NCBI GenBank assembly: GCA_021414065.1
Contig: JAIOPE010000035.1
Span: 1-35,511 of the forward strand
Source of the DNA: Planctomycetota bacterium
Lineage (GTDB): Bacteria; Planctomycetota; JAJSAM01; JAJVHW01
Direction of reading: 5' to 3'
Length of the DNA: 35,511 nt
This document shows positions 24,100 through 32,046 of the stretch, one piece after another. Below the pieces are notes generated by a model. That model did no database searches, was not told the origin of the DNA, and was given only the letters and a program-made list of their open reading frames with translations. The stretch's first letter is position 1. Each line of letters begins with the position of its first letter. Made by a program: the position numbers and the translations under genes.

Positions 24100-26061
24100 T
24101 CAGAGGCTCCTCAAGAACTCGATCAGGTCATTCAGCTCGTTCTTGTTCATGTCGGTGACCACGCCGTGGTGGTCCTCGACGCCGGGCATCGTCCAGATCT
24201 CCTCCAGCGACCGCGCGCGACCGTCGTGGAGATACGGGGCCTTGCGGCCGATGCCCGTGAGGTGCGGCACGTCGAACGACGACGTGTTGTCGTGGTCGCC
24301 GCCCGTGCCGACGTCGGCCCGCTGCAGGTGGGTGTAATGCGGCGGTGGGTGGCAGGTGACGCACTGCTGCTCCGCCGGGATCGCCACGCCTTTCTTCGTC
24401 TTCATGCGGAAGAAGAGCGCGGTGCCGCGCTCGACGGCGGTCGTCGTGAACGCACGCGCCGGGTCCTTGCCGGCGGGCGGGAGCGGCGGCGGCATCGATT
24501 CGAGATACGCGACGAGGTCGTCGAGTTTCGCCTCGGGGATGGGATCGGCGCGCGTCAGCACCGTCGCGAAGCGCATCCCGCACTGCCGTTGAATCGTGGG
24601 GTTCAGGCCGTTCCACTTGAACGGCGCGGTGCCACGGATGCCCTGGAGACTCCGGTTCAGCACGACGTCGCGGCCGAGTCCGTCGATCTCGAAGTCATAC
24701 GTGAGGCCGTCGGTGTGACCGTCCGGATGGCAACTGCGGCAGGAGAAGTCGCCCTGGAACGCGAACTCGGCCGAGTTGAACACTCCGATCCCGCGGCGCG
24801 GCGCGTCTGCGTCAACCGCCGGGCCGAGCGCGACGCGGGCGACGAGCGCTCCGCCGGCCGCCGAGAGCAGCGCGATCGAGTCGCCGAGGCGTTCCGCGAC
24901 CGCCACGCGCGCCTTCGTCCCGGTGCCGACGAACTCAACGTCGCCCGGCATCTCGCGGACGTCGGTTCTTCCCCGCATCCACAGCACGCTCAGCGAGAAC
25001 CGCTCGTCTTTCGACGCGTCGCAGAGGGGCTCGGCGACGCGCATCGCCCTCATGTCCATCGATGCCACGACGTGCGCGCCCGACGCTGCAACGAAGGCCG
25101 TCGCACCGTCGGCCGAGACCGCGATCCCCGCGGGGTCGGGGAACGCTCGATTCACCGACTGGAGCGGGAACAGCGAGACCGCGCCCGTGGCGACGTCCAC
25201 GGAAGCCAGCACGCTGCTCATCACCCAGCCGCGGGCGACCTGCGTGATCGGCAACAGGTTGCGAACGCGCAGCGTGGGGACGAGCACGCGCGCGCTGTCG
25301 GGCGAGAACGCGAGTCCTTCGGTGAGGTGGCACGACGGAAGCGCCACGCGGTTCACGATCGCGCCGGTCCGCGCGTCGAGCAGGGTGAGTTCAGACGTCG
25401 GGACCTGTTCCGGCGTGGTGAGACTCGCCATCCGCGCGACGACCGCCGCCCGCGCGCCGTCACGCGAAACCGCAACGCGGTACGGATCGCGACCCGCAGG
25501 CGCGGTGAGGCGCTCGGTCCTCGCGGCGACGTCCACGACCGACACCGTCCCCGACCCGGAGTTCGCGACGAACACCAGCGTGCCGTCGGCGTTGAACGCG
25601 AGCCCCTTCGGCTCGAGCCCGACCTCCACGCGGCCGACGATCCGGTCCTCGGCCGGGTCCACGAAGACGATCGCCTTCTGATCGTCGAGCGACACCGCGA
25701 GCAGGTCGCCCTTCGGCGACACCGCAACGCCTGTGGCGTCGCCCGGCACCGCGATGAAGCGCAGGAGAACGGCTGACTCCGCGTCCACGATCGCCACGCG
25801 CTGGAACGCGCCGCACGCTGCGTAGACGAGCCGTCCCCGCGGATCGGCCGCGAGATCCACGGGCGTCGGCCGGGCGATTCCGCGCTCGTACTTCGCAGGT
25901 CCGCCGCCTCGGTGGCAGTCGATGCACGAGGGCATTCCCTGCGGCTCGTTGCCGGTCACCTTGCGAACGTGCGCGACGCCCCACGCGTGGAAGGCCGCGG
26001 CACCGGCGACGAGCGCGACGCCGCCGACGATCAGCACCGTGCGCATGCGCGGGAGCTTCAT
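24100..26061 (-). CDS. Membrane-anchored beta-propeller / multihaem cytochrome c peroxidase-like fusion
   Basis: This 653-residue protein has an N-terminal membrane anchor (VLIVGGVALVAGAAAF) followed at once by a haem site, CIDCH (46-50). A YVTN-type propeller comes next (for example DGTLVFVANSGSGTVSVVDVAAR; about 65-420). The C-terminal domain is diheme-peroxidase-like, with CRSCH (441-445) and CVTCH (567-571) plus the family end FDVPHLTGIGRKAPYLHDGRARSLEEIW. Three CxxCH sites mean three covalent c-type haems are expected. MauG/CcpA-like enzymes reduce peroxide or oxidise protein or small substrates; the substrate here is unknown. The ATG at 26061 overlaps the upstream stop by 4 bp. It is likely the catalytic core of the operon. 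Confidence 0.9.
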   Translation of the reverse strand: MKLPRMRTVLIVGGVALVAGAAAFHAWGVAHVRKVTGNEPQGMPSCIDCHRGGGPAKYERGIARPTPVDLAADPRGRLVYAACGAFQRVAIVDAESAVLLRFIAVPGDATGVAVSPKGDLLAVSLDDQKAIVFVDPAEDRIVGRVEVGLEPKGLAFNADGTLVFVANSGSGTVSVVDVAARTERLTAPAGRDPYRVAVSRDGARAAVVARMASLTTPEQVPTSELTLLDARTGAIVNRVALPSCHLTEGLAFSPDSARVLVPTLRVRNLLPITQVARGWVMSSVLASVDVATGAVSLFPLQSVNRAFPDPAGIAVSADGATAFVAASGAHVVASMDMRAMRVAEPLCDASKDERFSLSVLWMRGRTDVREMPGDVEFVGTGTKARVAVAERLGDSIALLSAAGGALVARVALGPAVDADAPRRGIGVFNSAEFAFQGDFSCRSCHPDGHTDGLTYDFEIDGLGRDVVLNRSLQGIRGTAPFKWNGLNPTIQRQCGMRFATVLTRADPIPEAKLDDLVAYLESMPPPLPPAGKDPARAFTTTAVERGTALFFRMKTKKGVAIPAEQQCVTCHPPPHYTHLQRADVGTGGDHDNTSSFDVPHLTGIGRKAPYLHDGRARSLEEIWTMPGVEDHHGVVTDMNKNELNDLIEFLRSL

Positions 26062-27272
26062 CGGACGCCCCCCGTGCCCGAGATGTCCACCGCAGCGTCG
26101 CGCACCGCCGCGGGCCGCACGTTTGGTGGAGCGGTCTCGACGTCGTCGTGACACCCGACGCACCCGCGCGTCTCGTTGCCGCGGACCCAGATCGGCGCCG
26201 CTTCGGCCGCGACGGCGCGGCCCTCGGCGTCCACCGCTTCGAACACGATCGGCGTGTCGGCCGGAACGCGCAGATGGAACGAACCGTCGGCCGCGAGGGG
26301 CACGGTGCCGAGCACGCGCGCTGCCGGGCCTTCAGCGCGGACGCGGACGGCCACGGCGCCGGGCGCCCCGCGGCGCGCATCGACGCAGTACAGCGTGCCG
26401 AACGCGACCTCGGCCTTCGCGACCGACAGATGTCCTTGCGATCGCGTCCGCGCGGCAAGCGGCATCGCACGGGCCGGGCCGGTCGCCGCCGTCACCGACG
26501 ACATCGGGGCGTCCCACGAAGCGACGAACGCCGCGCCGTCGGAGAGGCGCCGGAAACGCACGTCGAGATCGGGCGTCTGCTGCGGACGCACGGCCGAGTC
26601 GACACCGCGGTGGAATGCTGCGTAGCCCGAGCCGTCGGGGTGGACGGTGAAGAGCCCGAACGTGCCCGCGGCGCCGGCCGGACCGGCTCGCCACGACGCG
26701 AACAGCACCCGACCGTCGGTGAGCACGGTCGGATCGGCGTCGTAGGCGCCACCGAACGTGATTCTGTTCCCCGGCGTGCCGTCGCCCTTCGCGACGAACA
26801 ACGCTTGCGCCCGCCGCGCGTCGCGCACCGGCGACGGCGCGTCGATCGCCGCGGCGTAGACGATCCGCCCGTCCGGGAGATACGCGGCCGACTGGCAGTC
26901 CGTGCCGTGGCGCACGAGCACCTTGCGATCGCTCCCGTCGGCCGCGCACTCGAACACCGCGTACGCGTCGCCGTCCTTCTCCTTCGCGACGAAGAGCAGC
27001 GCTTTGCCGTCGGGGCGGACGCAGGGCGCGCCGGCCGCGACAAGTCCATCGGTCAGAGCTGCCTCGCCAGCACCGGAGACGCGCACCACCTTGGACCCGT
27101 GGGGGATTCGCACCGCTGGGTCGGGCACGTCGCTCGTAGCGCCGGGCGGAACGCGCTCCGCAACGGTGTCGGCGGCCGCGCCGGGCTGCGGCGCGGCGAC
27201 GTCGCTGCGCGAGCACGCAGTCGCGCCGAGTGCCGCGAGGAGCATCGGGACCGCGAAGCCGCGCCTCGTCAC
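26058..27272 (-). CDS. PD40-type propeller lipoprotein with C-terminal CxxCH (HZS-alpha-like layout)
   Basis: This 404-residue lipoprotein starts at GTG (GTGA overlap with the previous stop) with the lipobox LGATACS. The body has TolB/PD40-like blades (CVRPDGKALLFVAKEKDGDAYAVFECAADGSDRKVL, YLPDGRIVYAAAI, VLTDGRVLFASWR), then a strand-rich region (GTVPLAADGSFHLRVPADTPIVFEAVDAEG) and a single haem motif CVGCH at 371-375 just before the C terminus. This order, propeller then beta domain then ERGC-type CxxCH, is that of proteins annotated with the hydrazine synthase alpha middle domain. I infer that relation from layout only. It should donate or accept electrons with the next gene's cytochrome. 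Confidence 0.82.
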   Translation of the reverse strand: MTRRGFAVPMLLAALGATACSRSDVAAPQPGAAADTVAERVPPGATSDVPDPAVRIPHGSKVVRVSGAGEAALTDGLVAAGAPCVRPDGKALLFVAKEKDGDAYAVFECAADGSDRKVLVRHGTDCQSAAYLPDGRIVYAAAIDAPSPVRDARRAQALFVAKGDGTPGNRITFGGAYDADPTVLTDGRVLFASWRAGPAGAAGTFGLFTVHPDGSGYAAFHRGVDSAVRPQQTPDLDVRFRRLSDGAAFVASWDAPMSSVTAATGPARAMPLAARTRSQGHLSVAKAEVAFGTLYCVDARRGAPGAVAVRVRAEGPAARVLGTVPLAADGSFHLRVPADTPIVFEAVDAEGRAVAAEAAPIWVRGNETRGCVGCHDDVETAPPNVRPAAVRDAAVDISGTGGVR

Positions 27273-28957
27273 TGGACCTTCCCGCCCTGCTCGGCAGTCC
27301 AGACGCGGTCCCGCGCAAGGTCCTTCGCTTCGGTCTTCGTGCCGTCCGCCCACTCGACCGTGATGCGTTCGATCTTCTCCGCCGCGCCGATCCCGAAGTG
27401 CAGGCGCGCGTCGCCGCAGGTGATGTAGCCCTGCCGGGGCCACGCGACCTGCGTCCACGACTTGCCGCCCGCAGCGACGGTGACCTTCGCCCCCTGGCCC
27501 GACGCGCCTTTCCGCCCGGACTTCAGCGCGACGAGAACGGCGTGTCCCGAGCGCGTCTGGTTGTGGAGGACGGCCGGGCGGTCGCCAATGTTCGTCACGA
27601 CGACGTCCATGCGCGCGTCGCCGTCGATGTCCACCACGCAGCCTCCGCGGCCGGGTCGTTCCGTGCGGAAGTACGCGCCCGACTCGACCGAGACGTCTTC
27701 GAACGTGCCGTCTCCGGCGCCGCGGAAGAGCAGGTCCGGGCGCCCCGTCGCGCGGTAGAGGTCGCCGTTGACCAGGTAGAGGTCGAGGTGCCCGTCGGCG
27801 TCGAAGTCGAAGAACCCGCCGCCCCACGAGGGCCACTGGCCGGACGCGCCGGCGACGCCGCACGACAGGATCTTGTCGGTGTATCCGCCCTTCGCGTTCG
27901 AGACGAACATCGACCCGTACGCGTTGTCGGTGACGTGCATGTCGGGGCGGCCGTCTTCGTTGATGTCGCCCGTCATCCCGGCCATCGCGGCGGTGGCGTC
28001 GCCCTGAACGCCGTACGCAAGGCCCATCGACGTGCCCACCTCCTTGAACTTCCCGGCGCCCTCGTTGTGAAACATGAAGTTCGCGGTCGCGTCGTTCGCG
28101 ACGTACAGGTCCGGCTTCCCGTCCACGTCGTAGTCGAGGATCGACACGCCCATCGCGCGGCCGGGTTCCGCGACGTCGAACCCGGAGCCCTTCGTTCCGT
28201 CGGTGAACGTGCCGTCGCCGTTGTTCACGTAGAGGATGTCGGCCTGCGCGCCGAACGCGAGCGGGCCGGGGAACACGACCGGCTTGAAGTACAGGCGGTA
28301 GTTCTTGTCGAACGTGACGTAGTTGCCGAGGTAGAGGTCGAGCAGACCGTCGCCGTTCGCGTCGAACGCGCACGCGGCCACCGTGCAGACGGCCTGCGTG
28401 ATCCCGGCCTTCTTCGTGACGTCCTCGAACGTGCCGTCGCCGCGGTTCCGGAGCAGACGGTTCGCGTGCTCGGCGGCGATGAACAGGTCGGTGCGGCCGT
28501 CGTCGTCGAAGTCGGCCGCAACCGACATGAACGCGAAGTCCTCGAAGCCCACGCCCGCCTTGTCCGTGACGTCCGTGAACTTCCCGCCGCCGTCGTTGCG
28601 ATAGAGCCGGTTCCGTGTGGCGCCTCGCTTCGGTTCGCCGGTGTTGACCGCTTCGGACCACGCTTGCGCGACGAAGTAGAGGTCCATGCGGCCGTCGCCG
28701 TCGTAGTCGATCGCGGTGCAACCGGCCCCGACGCTCTCCGGGAGCGAGTCCAGCGCGCCGTCGGCGAGCACCTGCACGAAGTCGATGCCCGACGACGCCA
28801 GGATGTCGCGGAACGCGTCCTTCTCGGTGCCGGGCGCAGCCGCGGGGAGCGCCTGCGGCGCCGGCGGGGCGTCGGAAGACGACGGCTTGCACGCGGCAGA
28901 CGAGATCCCGGCCGAGAGCGCAACCACGGTCAGCGCTGCGCGTGCAGCACGCTTCAT
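27269..28957 (-). CDS. CRTAC1-type FG-GAP/VCBS repeat lipoprotein with ASPIC/UnbV domain
   Basis: This 562-residue exported protein has the signal LTVVALSAGISSAAC (lipobox SAAC). At least seven calcium-binding FG-GAP/VCBS blades follow, seen as DYDGDGRMDLYFV, DFDDDGRTDLFIA, DANGDGLLDLYLG, DYDVDGKPDLYVAND, DINEDGRPDMHV, DFDADGHLDLYLVNGD and DIDGDARMDVVVTN. The C-terminal ASPIC/UnbV domain is GAKVTVAAGGKSW...CGDARLHFGIGAAEKIERITVEWADG. Such proteins form a propeller on the cell surface or in the periplasm; their biochemical role is poorly known. The ATG at 28957 overlaps the DAHP synthase stop (ATGA), and its stop overlaps the next GTG. Confidence 0.92.
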   Translation of the reverse strand: MKRAARAALTVVALSAGISSAACKPSSSDAPPAPQALPAAAPGTEKDAFRDILASSGIDFVQVLADGALDSLPESVGAGCTAIDYDGDGRMDLYFVAQAWSEAVNTGEPKRGATRNRLYRNDGGGKFTDVTDKAGVGFEDFAFMSVAADFDDDGRTDLFIAAEHANRLLRNRGDGTFEDVTKKAGITQAVCTVAACAFDANGDGLLDLYLGNYVTFDKNYRLYFKPVVFPGPLAFGAQADILYVNNGDGTFTDGTKGSGFDVAEPGRAMGVSILDYDVDGKPDLYVANDATANFMFHNEGAGKFKEVGTSMGLAYGVQGDATAAMAGMTGDINEDGRPDMHVTDNAYGSMFVSNAKGGYTDKILSCGVAGASGQWPSWGGGFFDFDADGHLDLYLVNGDLYRATGRPDLLFRGAGDGTFEDVSVESGAYFRTERPGRGGCVVDIDGDARMDVVVTNIGDRPAVLHNQTRSGHAVLVALKSGRKGASGQGAKVTVAAGGKSWTQVAWPRQGYITCGDARLHFGIGAAEKIERITVEWADGTKTEAKDLARDRVWTAEQGGKVQ

Positions 28958-29859
28958 CGGATGAACTCCTGCGCCGCCGCCGTGGCGCAGCAGCGAGCAC
29001 GCTCGATGACGTCCCGGAGCATCGACGGACGGATCGCCTGGTAGCCGTCCGACATCGCCTCGGCCGGATCGGCCGTCTCGCCGATGACCTCGATCATCAG
29101 CCCGTGCGCGCCGCAGGCGACGCCGGCGAGCGACGCCGCCGGGACCAGATCGGCCACGCCCGTGCCGTGGCTCGGATCGACGAAGATCGGCAGGAACGTC
29201 TCGCGGCGCGCGGCGTCCACCACGTTCAGGTCGAGCGTGTTGCGGTTGTACGTCCCTTGCGAGAACGTGCGAATGCCTCGCTCGCAGAGGATCACGTTCA
29301 GGTTCCCCTGCGCCGCGACGTACTCGGCCGCGCAGAGCCACTCCTGCAACGTCGCGCCCCAGTGCCGCTTCAGAAGCACGGGCTTGCCCGATTTCCCCGC
29401 TTCGACGAGCAGCGGGAAGTTCTGCATGCTCCGCGCGCCGATCTGGAGGACGTCGGCGAAGCGGCAGACCTCTTCGACGAGACGCGGATCGATCACCTCG
29501 GTGACGATCGGCAGTCCGGTCTGCGCGCGCGCCTCCGCCAGGATCTCGAGCCCTTCGATCCCGAGTCCCTGGAAGTCGTAGGGACTCGTGCGGGGCTTGT
29601 AGGCGCCGCCGCGGAGCATGTCGGCCCCGGCGTCGCGACAGGCCCGCGCGACGTCAACCGTCTGCTCAAGAGACTCGACGGAGCACGGCCCCGCGATGAC
29701 CACCGGACGCGGCCCGCCGATGCGGACGCCGCCCACGAGGATCTCGCGCACCTTCAGATTGCCGTGGAACTCCTCGCGCCCGGCGCGGCGGACGAGCTCG
29801 TAGGGGTGCCGCGATCGGCGGGTCGGCTTGGCAGACTTCTGCATCGCGTACTGAGACAT
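28954..29859 (-). CDS. aroF: 3-deoxy-7-phosphoheptulonate synthase (type I-beta DAHP synthase)
   Basis: This enzyme condenses phosphoenolpyruvate and erythrose 4-phosphate to DAHP, the first step of the shikimate pathway, in the cytoplasm. The 301-residue protein carries AGPCSVES (metal-binding Cys), RGGAYKPRTSPYDFQG, QIGARSMQNFPLL, GKPVLLKRHWGATLQEW, CERGIRTF, FVDPSHGTG (metal His), GLMIEVI (Glu) and a final SDGYQ where most relatives have SDGPQ (Asp retained). Only about 45 residues precede the barrel, so the ferredoxin-like or mutase regulatory domains of regulated I-beta enzymes are absent and feedback inhibition is unlikely. A strong GGAGGT fixes the ATG at 29859. It heads an eight-gene operon of otherwise envelope and redox genes. 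Confidence 0.95.
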   Translation of the reverse strand: MSQYAMQKSAKPTRRSRHPYELVRRAGREEFHGNLKVREILVGGVRIGGPRPVVIAGPCSVESLEQTVDVARACRDAGADMLRGGAYKPRTSPYDFQGLGIEGLEILAEARAQTGLPIVTEVIDPRLVEEVCRFADVLQIGARSMQNFPLLVEAGKSGKPVLLKRHWGATLQEWLCAAEYVAAQGNLNVILCERGIRTFSQGTYNRNTLDLNVVDAARRETFLPIFVDPSHGTGVADLVPAASLAGVACGAHGLMIEVIGETADPAEAMSDGYQAIRPSMLRDVIERARCCATAAAQEFIR

Positions 29860-29866
29860 CCGTCGC

Positions 29867-29872
29867 ACCTCC
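29867..29872 (-). promoter_or_regulatory. Ribosome binding site of the DAHP synthase
   Basis: GGAGGT on the minus strand, 7 bp before ATG 29859, fixes this start over longer in-frame readings reaching back to 30189. Confidence 0.8.
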
Positions 29873-29913
29873 AGAGGTCCTCCGAGTGTGCGGGCGACCG
29901 GCCGAACCGGCCA

Positions 29914-29929
29914 TGATGCAGGTGCATCA
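29914..29929. promoter_or_regulatory. Inverted repeat in the divergent aroF/esterase intergenic region
   Basis: TGATGCA-GG-TGCATCA has perfect 7-bp arms with a 2-bp centre. It lies in the 103-bp gap between two divergent genes, overlapping the likely -35 zone of the plus-strand promoter. An operator for a dimeric repressor is plausible but unproven. Confidence 0.4.
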
Positions 29930-29950
29930 CGCGGCCTGCGGCGCCTGCGG

Positions 29951-29956
29951 TAGCCT
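29951..29956 (+). promoter_or_regulatory. Candidate -10 element, possibly leaderless, for the 29963 esterase gene
   Basis: TAGCCT keeps the key T1, A2 and T6 of a -10 hexamer and ends 6 bp before the ATG at 29963, with no Shine-Dalgarno between. Confidence 0.35.
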
Positions 29957-29962
29957 GTGACG

Positions 29963-31069
29963 ATGCGCCTCCTCTCCCGCGCCGCTGCCGCCCTGTTCGC
30001 CGCCCTTCTCGTTGCCGTGGCCGCCCCCCCGGCGCGCCCCCAGGACGCCCCGCCGTTCCCCGCCGGGACGTCGTCGCAGACGATCGAGGGCCTCAAGGTG
30101 TCGATCGTCATGCCCGACGCCTTCGACCCCGCGAAGGAGCACTCGATGATCGTGATCCTCCACGGCGCGGGCGGCACCGAGACCGGCATGGCGAACTCCC
30201 TCGCGCACCTCGCGAAGGACGACTACGTCGTCGTCGCCCCGAAGTCGAAGGCCGAGACGTGGAGCGCCGCCGACCTCGCGGCGGTGCGGACCATCGTCGG
30301 CAACCTGAAGAAGTCCCTCCACATCGGCGAGCGCCGTCTCCACGGTGCCGGCTTCTCGAACGGCGGCTGGAACCTAGCGCCGGTCGCGTTCGACGAGGCC
30401 CTGCGCTTCCAGAGCGCGTGCTGGATCGCCGCCGGCAGCCGCGGCGAGAAGCCGCCGAAGCACGCGAAGAAGGAGATGGGCGTGCTCGCCCTGGCCGGCG
30501 GCGACGACCCGAACAAGTCCGCCGCCGAGGGCACCGTGCCCGCGCTCATCGAGAAGGTTCGCACCGCCGAGTGCCGCATCCAGCCGGGCCTCGGCCATGC
30601 GTGGCCCGACAAGCTCATGCCGTACTACACGTGGTGGGTCGGCGTGCAAGAGGGTCGGTTCACGCCCGGCGTGTGCGCCGTGTACGAGTGGCTCGACACC
30701 CCCGCCGCCGCGCTCGAGGCCGCCGCTGCGACCGCCGCGAAGGGCGCCACCGCGAAGCCCGCCGGCGCGTTCGTGTACTGGTACTCCACGACCGCCGACG
30801 CCGCGAACGACAAGGCCAAGGCATTCCAGAACGACGGCCTCCGCGACCTGGCCGTCCAGCGCTTCGGCCAGCAGCTCCCCTGCGCCAAGGCCGACCGCGA
30901 CGCCGATGCCGACGGCTGGGCGAAGACCGGCCTCAAGAGCACGCCCGCGCTCGTCGTGTACGACACCGCGGGCAAGGTGAAGGCCACGTTCCAGGACAAG
31001 ATCGACATCAAGGCCGTCGCCGCCGCCCTCCGCGCCGTCGCCCCCGACAAGTCCCTCCCGAAGGACTGA
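29963..31069 (+). CDS. Exported alpha/beta hydrolase (esterase) fused to thioredoxin-like domain
   Basis: This 368-residue protein has a signal peptide (LLSRAAAALFAALLVAVAAPPARPQD). An alpha/beta-hydrolase domain of the PHB-depolymerase/esterase kind follows, with the oxyanion loop ILHGAGGTETGMA, nucleophile Ser132 in GAGFSNGGWN and a likely catalytic His in GLGHAWPDKL. After an Ala/Lys linker, residues about 270-360 look like a thioredoxin fold (AFVYWYSTTAD ... STPALVVYDTAGKV with the cis-Pro loop) but without a CxxC, so it should not be an oxidoreductase. The ATG at 29963 is preferred over the GTG at 29957. The next gene begins 4 bp after the stop, so the two hydrolases form one unit. Confidence 0.85.
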   Translation: MRLLSRAAAALFAALLVAVAAPPARPQDAPPFPAGTSSQTIEGLKVSIVMPDAFDPAKEHSMIVILHGAGGTETGMANSLAHLAKDDYVVVAPKSKAETWSAADLAAVRTIVGNLKKSLHIGERRLHGAGFSNGGWNLAPVAFDEALRFQSACWIAAGSRGEKPPKHAKKEMGVLALAGGDDPNKSAAEGTVPALIEKVRTAECRIQPGLGHAWPDKLMPYYTWWVGVQEGRFTPGVCAVYEWLDTPAAALEAAAATAAKGATAKPAGAFVYWYSTTADAANDKAKAFQNDGLRDLAVQRFGQQLPCAKADRDADADGWAKTGLKSTPALVVYDTAGKVKATFQDKIDIKAVAAALRAVAPDKSLPKD

Positions 31070-31073
31070 CCCC

Positions 31074-31925
31074 ATGCGCATCCGCATCCGAGTTCGCAAG
31101 CCCGCCCTGTTCGTCATTGGCGTCCTCGGTCTCCTCGCGTTCACGACCGCCGTCGAGCGCGCCTACGAGATCGCCGGCCACATCGCGCCGCGTATCCTCG
31201 CGGCCGACGACACCGCGCCTGCGCTCCCCAATTGGAAGAAGGGCGACCAGACCGGCACCGTCTCCATCGACGGCCACGACGAGACGTTCGCGGCCCTCGT
31301 CCCGAGCGGTTACTCCGCGAAGAAGCCGTGCGCCGTCGTCCTCCTTCTCCACGGCAACGGCGGCAAGGCGGCCGACTTCCTCCAGACCTGCAAGGCCCTC
31401 GCCGGCAAGACCCCGCCGCTCCTGATTTCGCTTGAGCGCTGCGACAACCAGCAGAAGGCCGAGGGCTACGCCCCGAAGTACCTGACCGAGTTGAAGAAGC
31501 AGTTCGCGATCGACGACACCAAGGTCTTCGTCCTCGGCTTCTCCGGCGGCGGCTTCCGCCTGTGGGACGACGTCGTCTGCAAGGCCGAGGAGGCCGCCCG
31601 GTTCCGCGGCGTCGTCCTCGTGGGTTCCGCGAAGCAGAGCTTCGACCCCGCCGACAAGCCCACCCCCGCCGCGCCCACTGTGATCCTCGTGGGCGACCCC
31701 AAGGACTCGAACTTCACGGACACCGCCCCCGCCGCCGAAAAGGCCCTCCTCGCCAAGGCCTACGAGGTCATCGTCCTAGAGCACAAGAACGGCCACTCCA
31801 TGTCCGCCCCCGACATGAAGGACGTCTTCACGTGGATCGACGCGGTGATCGACGGGAAGAAGACGACGCTGGCGACGCGACGGGTGGAGGCGGAGAAGGA
31901 GGGGAAGGGGGGGAAGAAGAAGTAG
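31074..31925 (+). CDS. Membrane-anchored or exported alpha/beta hydrolase
   Basis: This 283-residue protein has an Arg-rich start and one hydrophobic segment (ALFVIGVLGLLAFTTAV, residues 11-27). The alpha/beta-hydrolase core follows: VVLLLHGNGGKAADFL (oxyanion loop), nucleophile Ser157 in LGFSGGGF, GVVLVGSAKQSF, and a likely catalytic His in EHKNGHSMSAPD. It has the same general layout as the esterase upstream and is probably its diverged partner. The substrate is unknown. The C-terminal tail is very Lys/Glu/Gly-rich (EAEKEGKGGKKK). A 121-bp gap to the restriction-modification gene follows. Confidence 0.85.
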   Translation: MRIRIRVRKPALFVIGVLGLLAFTTAVERAYEIAGHIAPRILAADDTAPALPNWKKGDQTGTVSIDGHDETFAALVPSGYSAKKPCAVVLLLHGNGGKAADFLQTCKALAGKTPPLLISLERCDNQQKAEGYAPKYLTELKKQFAIDDTKVFVLGFSGGGFRLWDDVVCKAEEAARFRGVVLVGSAKQSFDPADKPTPAAPTVILVGDPKDSNFTDTAPAAEKALLAKAYEVIVLEHKNGHSMSAPDMKDVFTWIDAVIDGKKTTLATRRVEAEKEGKGGKKK

Positions 31926-32046
31926 GGGGTGGGATCGACCGGGACCGCCGAGAACTTCGCAAGGCGACTCCATCCCCAGTGGCAACAATGGGATGCGTCG
32001 GTCAACTCCCAGTCCACGGACTCGCTCACAGCCCCCTCCCCCCCAC

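Noticed and set aside
27230..29044. Plus-strand open frame of 604 codons
   Set aside because: It is the shadow of the FG-GAP repeat gene; the Val/Arg/Asp repeats merely mirror the blade repeats on the coding strand.
31958..31999. CATCCC...GGGATG stem between the hydrolase and the restriction gene as a terminator or attachment site
   Set aside because: Six-base stem with a 13-base loop, no T-run and no matching repeat at the other end of the restriction gene.
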